Translations under genes and position numbers: made by a program
From: JAKQDH01 sp029558835
GTDB lineage: Bacteria; Planctomycetota; Phycisphaerae; UBA1845
Length of the DNA: 17,282 nt
Assembly: GCA_035356615.1 (NCBI GenBank)
Contig: DAOQSN010000058.1
Coordinates: forward strand, 1-17,282
Reading direction: 5' to 3'
Shown here: positions 8,794 through 15,894 of the stretch, in pieces
Layout: every line of letters begins with the position of its first letter
Position numbering within the stretch: position 1 is the stretch's first letter
Notes under the pieces: model-generated
Told to the model about the DNA's origin: nothing
Database searches by the model: none
Seen by the model: the letters and a program-made list of their open reading frames with translations, nothing else

Positions 8794-9990
8794 TCATTCA
8801 GCATCCGGCGTCGCTTCGTCTGCTGGAGCCGGTGGCGACGGCTGCGGCTGCGCGGGGAAGGGCGCATCGCCCGGTCCGTCGTCGGAATCGTCGGACCCAT
8901 TGGCTTTCCGCGGTTTCCGGCCGCGGCGGTGCGCCTCGACTCTGTCCCGCATCCGCCCCGGCTGGCGCGAGTGGTCGATGGCCACCCCGGCTTCGATGAC
9001 GCCCTGAATGTACAAATCCCACAACTGTTCATCAAGCAACTGCATTCCGTACTTCCTGCCGGTGGCAATCGCGACATCCATGCGGTCCAACTGATCCTGC
9101 CGAATCAAGTCCGCGATAGCCGGCGTCACCACCATGAACTCGTGCACCGACACCACACTCCCCCCGGCGCCGCGGCACAGCTCCCGATGAACCACCGCGA
9201 TCAGGGTGTCCGCCAGCATGGCTCGCCAGCGCAGAGCGTCGGGGGAAAGGCACGCGTTCCGCAGCCGGTTCACCGCATCAGCCACCCCACGGACCCGCAT
9301 CGACGCCAGGACGAGACAAGCCACGGCCGCCAGTTCGAGCGCGGCGCGCGTCACCTCGTCATCTCCAAGGTCGCCGACGAGCACCACGTTGGCATCCTCG
9401 CCGCCCACGTTCCGGATTCCGCTCACGTAGTCGTGCACGTGCGTGCCGACCTCCCAATGCATGACCATGGACTTCTTCGAGGCGGGTGCGAACTTGATGG
9501 GCTTCTGAATCGTGATGATGCGGAACGGGAAGTTGTCATTCACATGGTTCACCATGCACCCCAGCGCCGTCGCCTTGCCGGAACCGGAGGAGCCGACCAC
9601 GAGCAACAGACCCCGCGGCCGGGAGCACAGCGCCCGGATGATGCGCGGCAGCCCAAGTTCCTCCAGGCTCGGCACCGCGCTGCCGTAGAGACGCAGCACG
9701 ACGCTCTCTCCGCCCAGATGTCGCGCAGCCTTCAGCCACACTCGCTCCGCGTCCCCGTGGGCATAGGAGAACACCGTCTGTCCGTGCTCCGCCAGCTCCT
9801 TGCGCTTCGGCTCCGGGGCGACGGATTCGACGAGCTGCCCGATGTCCGCCGCGGTCAGCGACTTGGTTTGCAGGCCGCGGAGCACCGCGTTGACCCGTAT
9901 CTGCGGCGGCAGGCCCGGCAACAGAAGCATATCCGTTGCCCCGTTGCTTATCATCGTGGTCAGCAGCCGATCGAGATGGAAACGAGACAT
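8794..9990 (-). CDS. PilT/GspE-family secretion ATPase-like protein with degenerate catalytic motifs
   Basis: A 398-residue protein with the full PilT layout. It has an N-terminal ligand-like domain (1 to about 105), a P-loop domain (about 106-300), the HEF...TPAIADLIR segment (283-297) and the late GRKYGMQLLDEQLWDLY motif (311-327). Real PilT hexamers power type IV pilus retraction from the cytoplasmic membrane. Here Walker A is GSSGSGKAT (133-141). The Asp-box TIEDPIE is TIQKPIK (160-166). Walker B DVILVGE is NVVLVGD (201-207). The His box GHLVFGTLHT is ACLVLASMRV (224-233), lacking both histidines. The tail after about 345 is basic, then Asp/Pro/Ala-rich and probably disordered. ATG at 9990 is chosen because GGGAGGG lies six bases upstream, although an in-frame GTG occurs at 10005. 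It follows the antiporter gene by 72 bases on the same strand. It probably binds nucleotide weakly or acts in regulation. Confidence 0.8.
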   Translation of the reverse strand: MSRFHLDRLLTTMISNGATDMLLLPGLPPQIRVNAVLRGLQTKSLTAADIGQLVESVAPEPKRKELAEHGQTVFSYAHGDAERVWLKAARHLGGESVVLRLYGSAVPSLEELGLPRIIRALCSRPRGLLLVVGSSGSGKATALGCMVNHVNDNFPFRIITIQKPIKFAPASKKSMVMHWEVGTHVHDYVSGIRNVGGEDANVVLVGDLGDDEVTRAALELAAVACLVLASMRVRGVADAVNRLRNACLSPDALRWRAMLADTLIAVVHRELCRGAGGSVVSVHEFMVVTPAIADLIRQDQLDRMDVAIATGRKYGMQLLDEQLWDLYIQGVIEAGVAIDHSRQPGRMRDRVEAHRRGRKPRKANGSDDSDDGPGDAPFPAQPQPSPPAPADEATPDAE

Positions 9991-9996
9991 CGCGTG

Positions 9997-10003
9997 CCCT
10001 CCC
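9997..10003 (-). promoter_or_regulatory. ribosome binding site deciding the start of the PilT-like gene
   Basis: Read on the minus strand, GGGAGGG precedes ATG (9990) by six bases. It overlaps the alternative GTG at 10005, which has no site of its own. Confidence 0.8.
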
Positions 10004-10062
10004 ACAGATTACCGACAACTGATAGCTGATGGCCAGAGGGTCATCGCTGACAGCCGCCGCGC

Positions 10063-11865
10063 CTACGCCTTGTCTTGGGGCACCAACGCTACGACCGTCT
10101 GGCCGGGCGCGGGTGTCGCGCGGGCCTGGGCCGTAACCACTTGCAGCTTCCCGGACGCCGTAATCACAAACAGCAGCACGGCATCCTCGCCGTAGCGCGT
10201 CTGGAAGGCCTCATAGTTGAACTCCGCGGACAACTTCGTGGCCTTGACGAGGGAGCCCGTGGCGAAGCTCTGCACGAGCGAGGCGTAGGTCACGTCCTTG
10301 GCGAACAGAGGACGGCCGCCCAGATGCCTGTGGCTCTCCCGGTTGTGTCGAGCTTCCCTGTGAGAGGGCAACTGGTAGCAGTCTCCGCGGCCGAAGACGC
10401 GCTCGAAGCGTTGCACGGCCAGCACGTTGACCCACTCGTTCGGAGTCACCGCCAGCAGGCGTCCGAGTCCACCCAGGTTGAGCGCATCCAGGGCGTGCTC
10501 GGCAAGGACGCTGCCCGTATACACCGGCAGGCCGGCCATCCGTGCCGCGGCCGTGTTCTCCCGGTTCGTGTCCACCAGCAACACGGGGAAGCCCCGCTTG
10601 TACAGCAGTTCCGCCACGGCTCGCGTCCAGGCGGGCGCCCCGACGAAGAGGACTCCCTGCGGGTCCGGGACAGCCACACCCAGCCGGCGAGCCACCCAGG
10701 GTGCTGTCAAGCCGTAGACGGCCACCGTCCCCACGATCGCGCAGAACGTGGCGGACACCAGCAGGCGCGCCTCGCCCGTCGCCACCAGCGCGGTTTCCTC
10801 CAGGCGCAGGGCGAACAGCGAGCTCACGGCGGCCGCCACAATCCCCCGTGGAGCCATCCACGCCAGGAACACCCGCTCCCTCAGCTTCAGTCTCGACCCG
10901 AACGTGCAGACCGCCACCGCCACCGGGCGAGCCACGACGACGAGTACCGCGATGAAGACCGCGCCTCCCCATCCCACCTGGATCAGGTCCTCCAGGCGCA
11001 GCCGTGCCGACAGCAGGATAAACAAACACGAGATCAGCAGAACGCGCAGGTTCTCCTTGAACTCAGCGATGTCCTGGACGTCCGTCCACTTCTGGTTGGC
11101 GAGCGCGATGCCCATGACGGTGACCGCCAGCAGCCCGGACTCACTCTGGATGGCGTTGGCCGCGGCGAAGCTCCCCACCACCAGCATCAGCGAGACGGCG
11201 TTCTGGAGGAAATCCGGTATCCAGCGCCTGTGCAGCAGGCCCGCCAGCAGCAGGGCGGCGAGCACGCCCAAGCCGCCACCGACCAGCACCGTCTTGAACA
11301 CGGCACGCAGCACGTGTCCCCAGGCGGCCTGCAGCCCGCCGGCCAGCAGCACCTCAAAGACCAGCACGGCCAGCAGCGCTCCGATCGGGTCGATGACGAT
11401 CCCTTCCCACATCAGCGCCGGATTGACGGGTCCCGTCGGTCGAATGTGACGCAACATCGGGCCGATCACGGTGGGTCCCGTCACCACCAGGATGGCGCCC
11501 AGCAGCACCGCCACTCCCGGCCGCAGGCCCAACACCCAGTGCGCCGCCAGCGCCGCCATGCCCCATGTGAGCAGCGCCCCCACGGTCACCAGGTTCCGCA
11601 CCACTCCACCGATGGCCGGAAGATCGCGCAGGCGAAGCGTCAGACCGCCCTCGTACAGAATCAGCGCGACGGAGATGGACACGAGAGGGAAGAGTAGTTC
11701 GCCAAAGAGCACGTCCGGCTCAATCAGCCCGGTCACCGGTCCGGACAGGAAGCCGAGAAACAGCAGAAGCAGGATCGACGGCAAGCGGATGCGCCACGCC
11801 AGCCACTGGGCCGAGATGCCCAGCACCACGACAGCTGCGAGTTGCATCAACGTCCGCTCTGCCAC
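10063..11865 (-). CDS. CPA1/NhaP-type cation:proton antiporter with C-terminal RCK-like domain
   Basis: A 600-residue membrane protein. About 12 hydrophobic helices (7 to about 400) carry the antiporter core: LYEGGLTL near 71-78, VVTGPTVIGPMLRHIRPTG near 127-145, and WEGIVIDPIGALLAVLVFE near 153-171 with the ion-site Asp at about 159. It would exchange Na+ or K+ for H+ across the inner membrane. The cytosolic end starts at about DPQGVLFVGAP and resembles a TrkA-N/RCK nucleotide-binding fold. It has the second-strand acid in VLLVDTNREN, but the glycine motif is G-A-P-A-W-T rather than GxGxxG, so NAD binding is doubtful. It ends with a TrkA-C-like stretch (GQTVVALVPQ). GTG at 11865 is preferred because GGAGG lies six bases upstream; ATG at 11847 is possible. 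The PilT-like gene follows by 72 bases, probably in the same transcript. Confidence 0.9.
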   Translation of the reverse strand: MAERTLMQLAAVVVLGISAQWLAWRIRLPSILLLLFLGFLSGPVTGLIEPDVLFGELLFPLVSISVALILYEGGLTLRLRDLPAIGGVVRNLVTVGALLTWGMAALAAHWVLGLRPGVAVLLGAILVVTGPTVIGPMLRHIRPTGPVNPALMWEGIVIDPIGALLAVLVFEVLLAGGLQAAWGHVLRAVFKTVLVGGGLGVLAALLLAGLLHRRWIPDFLQNAVSLMLVVGSFAAANAIQSESGLLAVTVMGIALANQKWTDVQDIAEFKENLRVLLISCLFILLSARLRLEDLIQVGWGGAVFIAVLVVVARPVAVAVCTFGSRLKLRERVFLAWMAPRGIVAAAVSSLFALRLEETALVATGEARLLVSATFCAIVGTVAVYGLTAPWVARRLGVAVPDPQGVLFVGAPAWTRAVAELLYKRGFPVLLVDTNRENTAAARMAGLPVYTGSVLAEHALDALNLGGLGRLLAVTPNEWVNVLAVQRFERVFGRGDCYQLPSHREARHNRESHRHLGGRPLFAKDVTYASLVQSFATGSLVKATKLSAEFNYEAFQTRYGEDAVLLFVITASGKLQVVTAQARATPAPGQTVVALVPQDKA

Positions 11866-11871
11866 CGCGAT

Positions 11872-11876
11872 CCTCC
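11872..11876 (-). promoter_or_regulatory. ribosome binding site deciding the GTG start of the antiporter
   Basis: GGAGG on the minus strand sits six bases before GTG at 11865. The longer frame starting at 11889 lacks any such site. The later ATG at 11847 is 24 bases away from GGAGG, which is too far. Confidence 0.7.
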
Positions 11877-11929
11877 GCGCCGCCAGCATACGGCGGAACG
11901 GCAGCGAGGGGAAGGATCAGACGCGGCAC

Positions 11930-12106
11930 GAATGCAGAATGATGAAGGCAGTCATCATGGCGCTCCGCGACACCCGGAGACTATGAAAAGACATTCGGCT
12001 TCGTCAGCCAGTACTGACGAGGAGTCCGACTTCAGAGCAGAATACTGAGAGGGAGGACCGGGCACCGTCGCCCCATTCTGCATTCTTACTTCTGCATTCT
12101 GCATTC
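11930..12106. repeat. dispersed 'tgcattctgcatt' repeat, copy B, with 12-bp inverted ends
   Basis: GAATGCAGAATG (11930-11941) is the exact reverse complement of CATTCTGCATTC at both 12074-12085 and 12095-12106; the right end is a 21-base tandem duplication. Inside are ATGATGA / TCATCAT (11939-11958) and TCGTCAG / CTGACGA (12001-12020) hairpins. It fills most of the 250-base gap between scpB and the antiporter, which has no gene. Confidence 0.85.
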
Positions 12107-12114
12107 GCGCCGGT

Positions 12115-12990
12115 TCACTCCGCGTCCGCGGGCGTGGCCTCCGGTGCGCTCGGCCTGGGCTGGGCGAGCGCCAGCTTGGGGACGTTCTCGGTAGTGAGTT
12201 CGTCGACCCTGGGCAGGTCCTTGAGCGAGCGCAGGCCGAAGACTTCGAGGAACTTCTTGGTCGTGCCGTACAGCAGCGGGCGGCCGATTTCCTCCGCGCG
12301 ACCGACGATCCGCACCAGGTTCATTTCGCGTAAACGAACAAGCAGGTCGCCGACGGCCACGCCGCGAATCGCCTCAACGTCGGCCCGCAGCACCGGCTGC
12401 TTGTAGGCAATGATCGCCAGCGTCTCCAGCGCGGCCGTCGAGAGCCGCGACTCCGCCCGAGCCTTGTGCAGCCGGGCCAGGTAGGGGGCGTACGCGGGCA
12501 GGGTGAGCATCTGGAAGCCTTCGGCGATGGCTTCGACGCGGAAGGCGGCGCCCACTTGCTCGTAGCGGGCGTTGAGGCGGGCGATGTGGTCCTTCACGTC
12601 ACCGGCGTCGCCGAGCCCGAGCAGGTGCGCGAGTTTGCTCGCCGACAGCGGCGTATCGGTGGCGAAGAGCAGGGCCTCGACGACGGACTCGGCCGTCAAC
12701 TCCGCCGCCGACGTGGCCGGCGGAGCCTCGCTGGGCGTGCGCGCGGTTTCCCCTGCGGCGGGCGAAGCGTGCGCGGTCGAGGACATGGCCTCGGCCGGCG
12801 GCGACACGGACATTACCTCCCCGGCCGGTCCGGGGTCGGTCTCGGCCGAGGGAACCGTGGCGTCCGCGTCGGCCAACCTCGTGGCGGGCGCGGTGTCATT
12901 ATCCGCGGGAGGTGGCGGCAGGGGCTCGCAGCCCTCGTCACGGGTGGCTGACGGGGCGGTCGCCAGGGTGCTGGGCGGGTCTTCGCTCAT
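12115..12990 (-). CDS. scpB: segregation and condensation protein ScpB with long N-terminal extension
   Basis: A 291-residue protein whose C-terminal two-thirds (about 101-275) is ScpB, the tandem winged-helix subunit that joins ScpA (kleisin) and SMC in the chromosome condensin complex. The characteristic segment SRLSTAALETLAIIAYKQ, then PVLRADVEAIRGV and the GRPLLYGTTKKFLEVFGL stretch, is clear. Residues 1 to about 100 are an Ala/Pro/Thr/Glu-rich, probably disordered extension that ordinary ScpB (about 180-200 residues) lacks. ScpA is not a neighbour in this window, although the two are often adjacent elsewhere. The ATG at 12990 has no SD. A good -10 ends eight bases upstream, suggesting a leaderless message. 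An internal start nearer residue 100 cannot be excluded, but no better signal was seen. Downstream genes (antiporter, PilT-like) are 250 bases away. Confidence 0.93.
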   Translation of the reverse strand: MSEDPPSTLATAPSATRDEGCEPLPPPPADNDTAPATRLADADATVPSAETDPGPAGEVMSVSPPAEAMSSTAHASPAAGETARTPSEAPPATSAAELTAESVVEALLFATDTPLSASKLAHLLGLGDAGDVKDHIARLNARYEQVGAAFRVEAIAEGFQMLTLPAYAPYLARLHKARAESRLSTAALETLAIIAYKQPVLRADVEAIRGVAVGDLLVRLREMNLVRIVGRAEEIGRPLLYGTTKKFLEVFGLRSLKDLPRVDELTTENVPKLALAQPRPSAPEATPADAE

Positions 12991-12998
12991 GGCAGGGG

Positions 12999-13027
12999 AT
13001 AATACCCGCGACCTGCCGGCTTGGCGA
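12999..13027 (-). promoter_or_regulatory. promoter for scpB, predicted leaderless
   Basis: On the minus strand, TCGCCA (13027-13022) and TATTAT (13004-12999) are 17 bases apart. The -10 ends eight bases before the ATG, so transcription would begin at or next to the start codon. No SD is present, which agrees with this. Confidence 0.5.
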
Positions 13028-13050
13028 GCCGCGGACCACGGCCGCGGGCA

Positions 13051-13079
13051 TTGCGTTTTTCGCGCCTCTCCGCTATATG
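13051..13079 (+). promoter_or_regulatory. promoter for the 779-residue unknown protein
   Basis: TTGCGT (13051-13056), a 17-base spacer, and TATATG (13074-13079) lie about 53 bases before the GTG start. The surroundings of the -10 (CCGCTATA) resemble those of the prpE promoter. It is back to back with the scpB promoter. Confidence 0.5.
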
Positions 13080-13131
13080 CGCGGCGTGCGGCCGGAAGGC
13101 GTGGACCAGTCGAGGGCGAGAGGCTCCGGTA

Positions 13132-15471
13132 GTGAGCGCGGAAGTCAACCTACTGAAGAATGCCGCGTTTGCCGAGGGGGAAGAGCAGCCCCGGGCGTGG
13201 CGTTTTGTGGCCGACGCGCCTGGTGCCCGATGGGAACGCAACTCGGGCGATCCGGCGCCGTCTCCGTGCGCAGCCCGCACCGTGGCACGGGCGTCCCGCC
13301 CGTGCGGGTACGCGGGCGGGCAGTCTGCCCAGGAACGTGATGACCGGAAGGGCTCGGCTGGTGCCTCGCACGCGGCGAGACACGGGCAAGATGCCCGTGC
13401 CACGACACACGCTCCGGCTGGAAGTCGGCGGGAGGTTGCCGGCGGCGAGCACGGCCGCGTTGGCGTCACGCTCATCGGTGCGGGCGCGGAGGGCAGAGCC
13501 GGATTCGTGCAGGAGGTGCGCTGCAAGCCCGGCGAGTTCTACCGTGTGGAGGCCGACGTTGCGTGCAGGCTGGAGGCGGTCGGGGCAGATGGGGGGCTGG
13601 TGCTGATGTTGGAGACGCTGCCTCCCGGCCGGGGCGCCGGGGACGTGCTCCAGACGCCGCCCGTGACAGGCGCCGGTTACCCGGTGACCGTGGCGGCGCG
13701 GTTCGAGGCGCCGGCCGAGGTCCGGCGGGTGCGGATGGGAGTGTTCCTGCGGGACGCGCGGGGCGCGGCCCGCGTCGAGCAGGTGCGGTTCATCCGTATC
13801 CTGGAGCCGGATGAGACGAGCAACATGCTGGCGATCGCGCCGCCGGCCGGGGTGTTGAGGCCGCCGCGCGTGGCCCGGCGGGTGTGCGTGTGCTCGGCGC
13901 ATGCCGAGACGCGGCCGCTGACCGCCATACTGCGGGCGGCGCTGGGAGCACGCCAGGTGCGAGCGGCCGCGCCGGCGTCGTTCACCGTCGCGGACGCGAC
14001 GGCGGACGCGGTGCTGCTGCCGGATGCGCTGCCGCCGGCGCTGCGCTCGCTGAAGGCCCTGCTGAAGCTGGCGGAAGAGCGTTATGTGATTGTCTCGCTA
14101 CCGGCGTTTGCCAGGCTGGCGGGGTCCGCCCTCAAGCTGCGCCGCATCGAGCAGGACGACGATCCGATCCACGCCAAGGTCGCGTTTGCGAACTACGCCA
14201 CGCGCGGGTTCGTGCTGCACGACGTGTTTCCCCATGCGTGGGCCGGACGGCAACCAGGCAGCTTCGTCCAGCACCAGTTCCAGCGTTCGGCCGCCTGCAA
14301 GGCGTTCTGTGCCCGGCACGGCTTCGAGACGCTGCTGCTTTCCATGTGTGACCGGGAATCAACGTCCGACCAGCCGATCAGCCTGTTCCGTCTGATGGAG
14401 CGCGGCGGGTTGTTTGTGCTGGACATGGAGCCGCTGGAGGCGGCGGCCTCGACGGTGGGCTCACCGACGCCGGCCGCTCATCTGCTGCTGTCCATTCTGG
14501 GGCACACGCAGGCGCCGCTGGGGCAGTACGTGGTGCCGCAGGCCAGCGAAGCACGCCTGCGCGAGGAGCTTCGGGAGTTCGCGTGGCGGTTCCCGGGCGT
14601 GGTCGTGCACGACGCGGACGTGCCGGCCGACAAGGTGACCGAGCAACTGGTGACGCTCGGGCAGGCGGATCAGACGTATGGTCTAGCGTTGCAGCCGAAG
14701 CCGATGATCCTGCTGCGGAGCGGCTTGACCGCCGGTGACTTCGAGAGCGTCTACGCGGCTTGGGCCTGGCTGAAGCAGTTGGTGCGGCCGGAACCGTATC
14801 GCTGCCCGTACGTCGAGCCGCTCGCCCGGCGGTTCCGCATTGCGTGGGAGCCCTGTGCGGCCCCGTGGGAGCCGAGGTGCGGCTGGCGGCGGACGGATCG
14901 CCCGGCCCGGCGGGCGTGGCCACGGCTGCCGGAGGAGACGCCGCTAGCGGCGCTGATCGAAGTGGTGTCGCGGCCGGTGAACCGCGTGCGGGTGCTGTTG
15001 CCGGCAGACGGTGAGGCGTTTGAGCGTCATGCGGCGTGGCTGCCGCTACTGGCGGAGGCGTTCCTGCCGGGCGCGCAGGCGGCATTCGGGTTTACGGTGC
15101 CTGATGGAGCCGGCTTCGCTGATCGAGACGCGTTCGCGTGGCGGCGCGTCGCTCACCAGGTCGAGGTGCGGGTTGATCCGGGGCTGGTACACGAGGACCG
15201 CGTCAGGCCGGCGATGACGGCCGGGGCGCTGGTGGTGCGCCTCGAGGTGCCGGGTGGTGATGGGCAGTACAGCGCCCAGTCGATCCTGCGCACGGACGTG
15301 GCCGCCACCGTGCTGGAGCACGTCATCGGACTGCAATACGGCCTGTTGGCGGTGAACCGGACGGGGGCTCCCGTACGCGTGGACGGTTTCGCACCGGTGG
15401 CACCGGGGTCGGCCTTGGTGGTGCCGCATGAGGATCCGCTGCTGCGGGCATGGGCGGCCCGGGCCGGGTGA
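13132..15471 (+). CDS. large protein of unknown function with N-terminal carbohydrate-binding-like module
   Basis: I do not recognise the family of this 779-residue protein. Its start NLLKNAAFAEGEEQPRAWRF, followed by a GEFYRVEADV segment and later VRRVRMGVFLRDARG, resembles the galactose-binding-like beta-sandwich modules of carbohydrate-active proteins (NLLxNxxFE...W). The remainder (about 200-779) has no motif I can name. It contains HDVFPHAW, FCARHGFETLLLSM and DGQYSAQSILRTD segments. There is no signal peptide or membrane helix, so with this start it would be cytosolic. GTG at 13132 is chosen because AGAGG lies eight bases upstream and the conserved-looking module begins immediately after. 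Residues about 51-91 are encoded by an inserted hairpin repeat that keeps the frame. It is divergent from scpB and stands alone. A role in polysaccharide or surface metabolism is only a guess. Confidence 0.75.
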   Translation: MSAEVNLLKNAAFAEGEEQPRAWRFVADAPGARWERNSGDPAPSPCAARTVARASRPCGYAGGQSAQERDDRKGSAGASHAARHGQDARATTHAPAGSRREVAGGEHGRVGVTLIGAGAEGRAGFVQEVRCKPGEFYRVEADVACRLEAVGADGGLVLMLETLPPGRGAGDVLQTPPVTGAGYPVTVAARFEAPAEVRRVRMGVFLRDARGAARVEQVRFIRILEPDETSNMLAIAPPAGVLRPPRVARRVCVCSAHAETRPLTAILRAALGARQVRAAAPASFTVADATADAVLLPDALPPALRSLKALLKLAEERYVIVSLPAFARLAGSALKLRRIEQDDDPIHAKVAFANYATRGFVLHDVFPHAWAGRQPGSFVQHQFQRSAACKAFCARHGFETLLLSMCDRESTSDQPISLFRLMERGGLFVLDMEPLEAAASTVGSPTPAAHLLLSILGHTQAPLGQYVVPQASEARLREELREFAWRFPGVVVHDADVPADKVTEQLVTLGQADQTYGLALQPKPMILLRSGLTAGDFESVYAAWAWLKQLVRPEPYRCPYVEPLARRFRIAWEPCAAPWEPRCGWRRTDRPARRAWPRLPEETPLAALIEVVSRPVNRVRVLLPADGEAFERHAAWLPLLAEAFLPGAQAAFGFTVPDGAGFADRDAFAWRRVAHQVEVRVDPGLVHEDRVRPAMTAGALVVRLEVPGGDGQYSAQSILRTDVAATVLEHVIGLQYGLLAVNRTGAPVRVDGFAPVAPGSALVVPHEDPLLRAWAARAG
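13282..13403. repeat. 122-base multi-hairpin repeat inserted in frame inside a gene
   Basis: GTGGCACGGGC (13282-13292) is the exact reverse complement of GCCCGTGCCAC (13393-13403). Between them are four local hairpins: CGGGCGTCCCGCCCG, GGGCAG-T-CTGCCC (13318-13330), CTCGC-ACGCG-GCGAG (13365-13379) and CGGGCAAGATGCCCG. The encoded residues include the low-complexity string HGQDARAT, which I recall as typical translated repeat in planctomycete genomes. Confidence 0.85.
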
Positions 15472-15894
15472 CGGTACAGTCCGATGGAGTGCTACGGGTG
15501 CCGGCAGACCAGGTTGCGTTGCGTGTATGCTGGCCCCGGATGCGGTTCAGCGAAGTGAGTACATGGGCCGTCGGGGCTTTCGCAACGTTCGCCTGCCCTC
15601 GGGGCGGAATGAAGAACAGGGTAATGGTGTGACCCCCAGGGCCTGGAAGACCCTGGCAACGATCGACCGCCCTCCGGGCGGAAGAAAGTGTCTGCTCTTC
15701 GCCCGGAGGGCGTGCGGCATTTGCCAGGGACTTTGAGTTCCCGGGAGGCAGGCCCCTCTCTTCTCTCTGTTCCCACCCGGAAGGGCGCGCGGAAGTGGTG
15801 AGGGGCTTCAAGCCGTGAAAGGCAGCAAGCTCTCTTCGATCGACGACAACCGGCGGAACGAATACCGCCGCACAACTTAAGGAACGCTGATACT
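15472..15894. other. repeat-rich intergenic region
   Basis: No convincing gene is present; a short frame across 15428-15736 translates the repeats and lacks a ribosome site. The region has a nested inverted repeat (15651-15729) and a second, looser one with GCCCCTC (15752-15758) and GAGGGGC (15800-15806) ends. A small stem CGGCGG-8-CCGCCG (15851-15870) lies just upstream of the ribosome site AAGGA (15879-15883) of the next gene. I could not identify a promoter with confidence. Confidence 0.65.
15651..15729. repeat. nested REP-like inverted repeat
   Basis: The outer CCCTGGCAA (15651-15659) pairs with TTGCCAGGG (15721-15729). The inner CGCCCTCCGGGCG (15668-15680) pairs with CGCCCGGAGGGCG (15700-15712). 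The inner stem extends to GAAGA/TCTTC with one bulged G. The left flank resembles 189-211 at the window start (19 of 23 positions, sharing CTGGCAACGA). Confidence 0.85.

Noticed and set aside
8644..10029. 461-codon open frame on the plus strand
   Set aside because: It is opposite the PilT-like gene, which has clear family motifs. Its translation is His/Gln/Arg-rich with no recognisable domain; it is a GC-driven shadow frame.
10075..11697. 540-codon plus-strand open frame opposite the antiporter
   Set aside because: The His/Gln/Arg-rich translation is typical of the antisense of a GC-rich membrane-protein gene.
15428..15736. 102-codon frame overlapping the end of the unknown gene
   Set aside because: Most of its translation is the inverted repeat at 15651-15729, and it has no ribosome site.
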